Assembly (NCBI GenBank): GCA_021814735.1
Contig: JAKAHX010000090.1
Location: forward strand, 1-6,634
Origin: Chloroflexota bacterium
Lineage (GTDB): Bacteria > Chloroflexota > Limnocylindria > Limnocylindrales > CSP1-4
Length of the DNA stretch: 6,634 nt
Direction: 5' to 3'
In this document: positions 1 through 4,274 of the stretch, piece by piece
Position numbering within the stretch: the first letter of the stretch is position 1
Layout of the letters: every line of letters starts with the position of its first letter
Program-made: the position numbers and the translations under genes
Notes under the pieces: model-generated
What the model was told of the DNA's origin: nothing
Database searches by the model: none
The model's input: only the letters and a program-made list of their open reading frames with translations

Positions 1-806
1 TGCTCGGCGAGGAGACCGTCCTCCTGCGCGCCCTGCGGTCCGACCGGGGCATGCCCGAGCAGCGCCCGCCGTACCCGGCGGTGCGCGGCCTGGACGGCCA
101 TCCGACGGTGGTGAACAACGTCGAGACCCTGGCGGCGATCCCCTGGATCGTCCGGCACGGCGCGGAGGCGTTCGCGGCGGCCGGGCGGAACGGGCAGGCC
201 GGCACCAAGCTGGTCCAGCTGGCGGGAAGCGCGCGGCAGACCGGCGTGGCCGAGGTACCGCTGGGCACCCCGCTCCGCGAGATCCTGGAGCGCGTGGGCG
301 GCGGGATGATGGCCGGGAGCACGCTCAAGGCGCTGCTGGTCGGTGGGCCGGCCGGCGGCTTCCTCCCCGAGTCCGCCCTGGACACGCCGCTCGACCCGGC
401 CGCCCTCGGCACTGCTGGCGCGTGCCTCGGGTCCGGACAACTCCTGGTGGTGGACCAGCGCGCCTGTCTCGTCGAGCTGGGGCGGCTCATGGAGCGCTTC
501 ATGTCGGACGAGTCGTGCGGGAAGTGCATCCCCTGCCGCATCGGCACCCGCCGGCTCTACGAGATCGCGGACCGGGCCACGGCCGGGCGCCCTCGCCCCA
601 CCGATCCGCAGCTCCTCCTGGACCTCGCCGCGGACGTCCACGATGGCTCGCTTTGCGGTCACGGGATCCTGGCGCCCAACCCGCTCACCAGCGGAATGCG
701 ATACTTCCGGGACGAGTTCGACGCCCACTTCTCCGCCGGCACGTGTCCCGCCGGCGTCTGCCAGCCGCTGCGCGTGACCACGGTCGCGGCGGCGACGTCC
801 CACTGA
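1..806 (+). CDS. nuoF: NADH-quinone oxidoreductase subunit F (NuoF), 3' part; 5' end outside window
   Basis: NuoF binds NADH and FMN and carries the N3 [4Fe-4S] cluster at the tip of the complex I peripheral arm, passing electrons to the NuoG position. The reading frame is open from the window edge (first full codon at 3) and gives 267 residues. It opens with LGEET, matching the end of the FMN-site CGEET block with Leu in place of the usual Cys, followed by an RPPYP block and NNVETL, both family hallmarks. An SLBB-like segment follows. The N3 ligands are ESCGKCIPC (Cys codons 516, 525, 534) and the SLCGHG Cys at 654, a C-X2-C-X2-C-X39-C layout. The protein ends with CPAGVC (Cys codons 744 and 759) about 14 residues before the stop. 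That motif is familiar from NuoF-like subunits of NAD(P)-linked hydrogenases and formate dehydrogenases, where a ferredoxin domain often follows; none follows here. The next gene starts 13 bases downstream. Assignment to the NuoF family is firm; Complex I versus hydrogenase-type partner is inferred from nuoJKLM downstream. Confidence 0.94.
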   Translation, partial: LGEETVLLRALRSDRGMPEQRPPYPAVRGLDGHPTVVNNVETLAAIPWIVRHGAEAFAAAGRNGQAGTKLVQLAGSARQTGVAEVPLGTPLREILERVGGGMMAGSTLKALLVGGPAGGFLPESALDTPLDPAALGTAGACLGSGQLLVVDQRACLVELGRLMERFMSDESCGKCIPCRIGTRRLYEIADRATAGRPRPTDPQLLLDLAADVHDGSLCGHGILAPNPLTSGMRYFRDEFDAHFSAGTCPAGVCQPLRVTTVAAATSH

Positions 807-819
807 CCGGGTACCCAGC
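807..819 (+). promoter_or_regulatory. Short nuoF/fusion-gene spacer with weak ribosome-binding potential
   Basis: The 13-base gap has no AGGAGG-like Shine-Dalgarno; only a GGG run at 809-811 lies at a workable distance from the ATG at 820. It contains the perfect 8-base palindrome GGGTACCC (809-816), too short to call an operator. An in-frame stop at 775-777, with no ATG, GTG or TTG between it and 820, makes ATG 820 the earliest possible start of the next gene. Expression probably relies on translational coupling to nuoF. Confidence 0.5.
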
Positions 820-3387
820 ATGGCCGACCTGATCGAGATCCAGACCACGCCGCAGACGCTCGCCGAGCGCCTCCTCGAGACCAGCTCGCCCCAGCGGCCC
901 CAGTCGGCGCAGGCGTTCACCATCGAGGTGGACGGGCGCCAGGTCACGGGCCGGGCAGGGCAGACGATCCTGGAGGTCTGCCGCGACAACGGGATCGAGA
1001 TCCCCACCCTCTGCTACGAACCCAAGCTCCCCGGCTTCGGTGCCTGCCGGATGTGCGTGGTGGAGCTCGAGGGGGAGGAGCATCCACCCATCAGCTGCGC
1101 GCGGGCGGCCGAGCCGGGCATGGTGGTGCGCACCCAGACACCGCGCATCCGCGAGCTCCGCCGCACCAACCTGGAGCTGATCTTCAGCGACCACAACGCG
1201 TACTGCCTGCCGCCCTGCCAGAACAAGTGCCCCAGCCACATCGACATCCCGGGCTTCCTGAAGGCGAACACCGAGGGCGAGTTCGTCGAGTCGGCCCGCA
1301 TCTTCAAGCGCACCATCCCGTTCCCCAGCATCCTCGGACGTGTCTGCCCGGCCCCCTGCGAGGAGCACTGCCGGCGCGACGAGGTGGACGAGGCGATCGC
1401 GATCCGCGACAGCCACCGCTTCGCCGGCGACCAGGTCCTCAGGCTGCAGGCCGAGGGACAGAAGGCGCCCATCCCGTACGAGCTGCAGCCCAGGAGCGGC
1501 AAGCGCGTCGCGGTGATCGGCAGCGGCCCGGCCGGCGCCTCCGCCGCCTACTACCTGCTGATCGACGGCCACGACGTGACCATCCTCGAGCGCGACGAGA
1601 AGCCGGGCGGCATGCTCCGCTACGGAATCCCGGAGTACCGCCTGCCGAAGGACAGCATCGTCGACGGCGAGTACCAGGCGATCCTCGACCTCGGCGGCCG
1701 CTTCGAGTGCGGCCGCGAGCTCGGCAAGGACTTCACGATCGACGACCTGCTCGAGCAGGGATACGACGCGGTCTGCGTCGCGATCGGCTGCTACGACACG
1801 AACAAGCTCGGCGTGCCCGGCGAGGATGCCGATGGCGTCTTCGACGGGCTCGAGTACCTGCGCACGGCCACCCTGGGCCTGCCGTTCCCGGGTCACGCCG
1901 GGAGCCGCGTGGTGGTGATCGGCGGCGGCTTCACCTCGATGGACTGCACGCGGACTTCCCTGCGCCAGGGCGCCACGGAGGTCACGCTCGTCTACCGGCG
2001 CGACATGAAGGAGATGTCGGCGGCGAGCGAGGTCCACGAGGCGATCGAGGAGGGCGCGCGCGCCATCTTCCAGGCTGCCCCCACCCGGGTCCTCACCGAC
2101 GACGCCAACCGCGTCACCGGCGTGGAGTTCCAGCGGATGCGGATGGGCGCCCCGGACGCCTCCGGCCGCCGCCGCCCGGAGCCGGTCCCCGGCACGGAGT
2201 TCGTCATCGAGTGCGACCGCGTCCTGCTGGCCATCGGCCAGGGGCCGGACCTGCGGTGGCTCGACCACGGGGCCGACGGTCTGAAGGCGAACCGCAACCG
2301 CCTCTCGGCCGATGCGGTCACCTTCTCGACCGGCCGCCCAGGTGTCTTCGGCACCGGGGACGTGCGCATCGGCGCCAGCACCGTGGTGCAGGCCATCGCC
2401 GAGGGACGCCGCGCGGCCTACGCCATCGACGCGTACCTGAAGGGGATGGACCTCGGCGACATCCGCACGCGCCAGACCATCGCCGAGCCCCAGCCCGCCT
2501 TCCTCTCCATCGTGCCGTTCACCGGGGAACGCAAGGAGCCGCGGCATCGCCTGCGCGTGATGCCTGCCGACGTGCGCGCCCGCAGCTACGTCGAGTACGA
2601 GATCCCGTTCACCCAGGCCGAGGCGATGGACGAGGCGCGCCGGTGCCTGCAGTGCACGTGCGAGGCGATCGGCTACTGCGACCTGCGGCGGCTGGGGATC
2701 GAGTACGGGACCACGCTCCAGACGCTGGAGCCGTCACGGACCGGGTTCAGCTACCGGAGCGTGCTGGAGAACCGCTTCACCGGCTACAACCACGACTACA
2801 TCCGCGACGACAGCCACGCGTTCATCCTGCGCGAACCGGCGCGCTGCATCGACTGCGGGCGGTGCGCCCGGGTCTGCGCCGAGGTGGTGGGCGCGGCCTG
2901 CTACGACTTCATGCGCATCGGCATGGACACCCTGGTGACCACGCCGCTGGACATGAGCCTGAACGACACGCCGTGCGTCTCCTGCGGCCGCTGCGCGGAG
3001 ACCTGCCCCACCGGGGCCCTGATGCCCAAGCCGCGCGTGCTCGAGCAGTACGACGTGGACGAGTCCCGCTGCATCCTGTGCGGGATCTGCGTCGACGCCT
3101 GCCCCTACGATGCGCTCCGCTGCGGGCCCGACTTCGAGCTGGCCCACGAGAGCCGCATGGAGCCGGACATCGACCTGCTGGCCTACTCGGCGGTCCAGCA
3201 CGACACCGAGATGAGCTACGTCCGCCGCGAGCGCGACTGGCTCACCCGTGCGATCGCCTCCGGGCGCGAGGTGGCCGACGACCGGCTGCTGCCGGTCCTG
3301 CCGGCCGGCATCGGCCCCGGTGGCAACGGCAATGGCAACGGCCACAGCCGCGCGGCGGGGGCGCGCGAGCTGCCGCCCGGGAAGTAG
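820..3387 (+). CDS. Multi-cofactor fusion: NuoG-type [2Fe-2S] + GltD/NfnB-like FAD-NAD(P)H oxidoreductase + three [4Fe-4S] motifs (NuoG/NuoI-like)
   Basis: A predicted soluble 855-residue electron-transfer protein occupying the nuoG-nuoI slot. Residues 32-110 form a [2Fe-2S] domain with C65-X10-C76-X2-C79-X13-C93, the NuoG spacing. Next is a hybrid site, H125, C129, C133, C137-P, followed by C176, C180, C184 (CPAPCEEHC), as in the N-terminal cluster domain of GltD/NfnB. Residues about 228-545 are a GltD-like two-dinucleotide module: FAD motif GSGPAG (234-239), E257, GGMLRYGIPEYRLPK (263-277), nucleotide motif GGGFTSMD (368-375), VYRR (391-394) and the second FAD motif GTGD (511-514). An extra motif has C609, C612, C614, C620. 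Two [4Fe-4S] motifs follow (C676/679/682/686 and C719/722/725/729), of formate-dehydrogenase/hydrogenase NuoG type. A third (C751/754/757/761-P) continues into a NuoI-like GPDFELAHESR. The tail (796-855) ends in a Gly/Asn-rich stretch. There is no molybdopterin-like domain and no membrane segment. Likely role, by inference: carry electrons from NuoF toward NuoB, with a possible second NAD(P)H-flavin entry site. Automatic annotation might call it glutamate synthase small subunit or FAD-dependent oxidoreductase; no glutamate synthase large subunit is adjacent. Confidence 0.9.
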   Translation: MADLIEIQTTPQTLAERLLETSSPQRPQSAQAFTIEVDGRQVTGRAGQTILEVCRDNGIEIPTLCYEPKLPGFGACRMCVVELEGEEHPPISCARAAEPGMVVRTQTPRIRELRRTNLELIFSDHNAYCLPPCQNKCPSHIDIPGFLKANTEGEFVESARIFKRTIPFPSILGRVCPAPCEEHCRRDEVDEAIAIRDSHRFAGDQVLRLQAEGQKAPIPYELQPRSGKRVAVIGSGPAGASAAYYLLIDGHDVTILERDEKPGGMLRYGIPEYRLPKDSIVDGEYQAILDLGGRFECGRELGKDFTIDDLLEQGYDAVCVAIGCYDTNKLGVPGEDADGVFDGLEYLRTATLGLPFPGHAGSRVVVIGGGFTSMDCTRTSLRQGATEVTLVYRRDMKEMSAASEVHEAIEEGARAIFQAAPTRVLTDDANRVTGVEFQRMRMGAPDASGRRRPEPVPGTEFVIECDRVLLAIGQGPDLRWLDHGADGLKANRNRLSADAVTFSTGRPGVFGTGDVRIGASTVVQAIAEGRRAAYAIDAYLKGMDLGDIRTRQTIAEPQPAFLSIVPFTGERKEPRHRLRVMPADVRARSYVEYEIPFTQAEAMDEARRCLQCTCEAIGYCDLRRLGIEYGTTLQTLEPSRTGFSYRSVLENRFTGYNHDYIRDDSHAFILREPARCIDCGRCARVCAEVVGAACYDFMRIGMDTLVTTPLDMSLNDTPCVSCGRCAETCPTGALMPKPRVLEQYDVDESRCILCGICVDACPYDALRCGPDFELAHESRMEPDIDLLAYSAVQHDTEMSYVRRERDWLTRAIASGREVADDRLLPVLPAGIGPGGNGNGNGHSRAAGARELPPGK
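3322..3345 (+). repeat. Short in-frame hexanucleotide repeat (Gly-Asn tail)
   Basis: Four consecutive degenerate units GGCAAC, GGCAAT, GGCAAC, GGCCAC encode GNGNGNGH (residues 835-842) near the C terminus of the fusion protein. This is low-complexity and probably a flexible tail; unit number could vary by slippage. Confidence 0.7.
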
Positions 3388-3394
3388 GGAGGGG
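3388..3394 (+). promoter_or_regulatory. Shine-Dalgarno for nuoJ
   Basis: GGAGGGG fills most of the 9-base gap after the fusion-gene stop (3385-3387) and ends two bases before ATG 3397; its GGAGG core (3388-3392) is four bases away. It is the strongest ribosome-binding site in the window and supports the chosen nuoJ start. Confidence 0.75.
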
Positions 3395-3396
3395 CG

Positions 3397-3957
3397 ATGA
3401 CGAACGCGCTCGCGGGCGCGGCGGTCCCGGGGCTCGGCTGGTCCTGGGCCGATCTCCTGTTCCTCGTGCTCGCCGCGGTCATGCTGGGCGCCGCCCTCAC
3501 CGTGGTGCTCAACCGGGACATCATCCGCTCGGGCCTCGCCATGATCGTGGCGTTCGCCGCGCTGGCCGCGATCTACGTGATGCTGGACGCCCCGCTGGTG
3601 GCCGCCGCGCAGGTGCTCGTCTACATCGGCGCGATCAGCATCCTGGTGCTCTTCGCGATCATGCTGACCCAGACCAAGATGGGCCCGGTGCGGCTGGTCT
3701 TCCACCGGCAGGCCTGGGCAGGCGCGCTGGCGGCCGTGGTGCTGGCCGGCATCCTGATCGCCGTGGTGACCGGCACCGCCTGGCCCGACGTGGTGGGCCA
3801 CCAGCTGCATACCGCCACCGACGCGCTGGCGCGGATGCTCTTCGACAACTACGTGCTGCCGCTCGAGGTGGTCAGCGTCCTGCTGCTCGCCGCCGTGATC
3901 GGCGGCGTCTTCCTGGCCCGGCGAGACGAGCCCCGGGGAGAGGAGCGCCCCCAGTGA
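3397..3957 (+). CDS. nuoJ: NADH-quinone oxidoreductase subunit J (NuoJ)
   Basis: A 186-residue integral membrane protein of the complex I membrane arm, next to NuoH/NuoA/NuoK near the junction with the peripheral arm. Five hydrophobic segments are visible at roughly residues 16-38, 42-63, 68-90, 106-127 and 152-174, the expected NuoJ topology. The third contains the family signature QVLVYIGAISILVLFAIML with its conserved Tyr (residue 76), the region that forms the mobile pi-bulge helix in known structures. The last helix has LPLEVVSVLLL with the conserved Glu (157). The charged tail ARRDEPRGEERPQ ends on the cytoplasmic side by the usual topology. The length is normal for the family. The start is supported by the GGAGGGG just upstream, and the stop TGA overlaps the nuoK GTG start, so the two are probably translationally coupled. 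No unusual residues noted. Confidence 0.95.
   Translation: MTNALAGAAVPGLGWSWADLLFLVLAAVMLGAALTVVLNRDIIRSGLAMIVAFAALAAIYVMLDAPLVAAAQVLVYIGAISILVLFAIMLTQTKMGPVRLVFHRQAWAGALAAVVLAGILIAVVTGTAWPDVVGHQLHTATDALARMLFDNYVLPLEVVSVLLLAAVIGGVFLARRDEPRGEERPQ
3941..3945 (+). promoter_or_regulatory. Shine-Dalgarno for nuoK, inside the nuoJ 3' end
   Basis: AGGAG lies eight bases before GTG 3954 and within nuoJ codons. It decides the nuoK start: the reading frame is open far upstream, so length alone would not identify it, and no ATG occurs at the right place. Confidence 0.75.
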
Positions 3958-4265
3958 GCCACTCCCTGGACGCCTACCTGGTCCTCTCCACGCTGCTCTT
4001 TTGCATCGGCATGTTCGGATTCCTGGCGCGACGCAACGCCATCGCCATGCTGATGTCGATCGAGCTGATGCTGAACGCGGTCAACCTCACGATCGTCGCC
4101 TTCGGCGCGTTCGTGCCGGCGCTGACGGTGCACGCCTCGGTGATCGCCCTGATGGTGATCGCGGTGGCGGCGGCCGAGGCGACCGTGGGGCTCGCGATCG
4201 TGATCGCGATCTTCCGGAACCGGCGCACCCCCCTGGTCGACGAGTACGACACGATGCGGGAGTAG
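3954..4265 (+). CDS. nuoK: NADH-quinone oxidoreductase subunit K (NuoK), GTG start
   Basis: A 103-residue, three-helix membrane subunit that forms part of the proton path between NuoJ and NuoN. The GTG start overlaps the nuoJ stop by four bases (GTGA) and is preceded by AGGAG; it gives the normal NuoK length of about 100 residues, beginning (M)SHSLDAYLVLSTLLF. Helices lie near residues 8-25, 29-53 and 60-87. The two membrane glutamates essential in the family are present: E37 in MSIELMLNAVNL and E75 in VAAAEATVGLAIVIAIFR, matching E. coli E36 and E72. The same frame stays open upstream to about 1053 and would give a much longer protein, but that upstream part is an out-of-frame, Arg/Pro/Gly-rich translation of the fusion gene and nuoJ, so it is not coding. 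A simple ATG-based gene caller could miss or badly mis-start this gene. Confidence 0.96.
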   Translation: MSHSLDAYLVLSTLLFCIGMFGFLARRNAIAMLMSIELMLNAVNLTIVAFGAFVPALTVHASVIALMVIAVAAAEATVGLAIVIAIFRNRRTPLVDEYDTMRE

Positions 4266-4267
4266 GA
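4264..4267 (+). promoter_or_regulatory. Shine-Dalgarno for nuoL overlapping the nuoK stop
   Basis: AGGA overlaps the TAG stop of nuoK and sits seven bases before ATG 4275. It is modest but well spaced, and consistent with translational coupling across the 9-base gap. Confidence 0.55.
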
Positions 4268-4274
4268 CCGGACG

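Noticed and set aside
809..816. GGGTACCC palindrome in the nuoF/fusion spacer as an operator
   Set aside because: Eight bases, isolated, inside an operon and without a promoter; expected by chance.
1393..1406. GCGATCGC-type palindromes resembling cyanobacterial HIP1
   Set aside because: GATC-rich runs occur repeatedly as Ala-Ile and Ile-Ala codons (gcg atc) in this GC-rich sequence; there is no spacing pattern, and the gene content does not point to cyanobacteria.
685..2547. Long open frame on the - strand (620 codons) opposite nuoF and the fusion gene
   Set aside because: Low-complexity Ala/Val/Asp/Arg/Leu-rich translation without recognisable domains, produced by codon bias on the coding strand.
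820..3387. Simple annotation as glutamate synthase small subunit (GltD)
   Set aside because: The central domain is GltD-like, but the NuoG-type [2Fe-2S] domain, the extra cysteine motif, the three C-terminal [4Fe-4S] motifs and the nuo neighbours do not fit GltD, and no gltB is adjacent.
2734..3810. Open frame on the - strand (358 codons) across the fusion-gene/nuoJ junction
   Set aside because: His/Gly/Ala/Arg-rich shadow with no ribosome-binding or motif support; it overlaps two well supported genes.
1053..3953. Open + frame upstream of nuoK, apparently making one 1070-residue protein with it
   Set aside because: Only the last 103 codons look like a protein (NuoK). The upstream part is Arg/Pro/Gly/His-rich out-of-frame translation, and GTG 3954 with AGGAG gives a normal NuoK.
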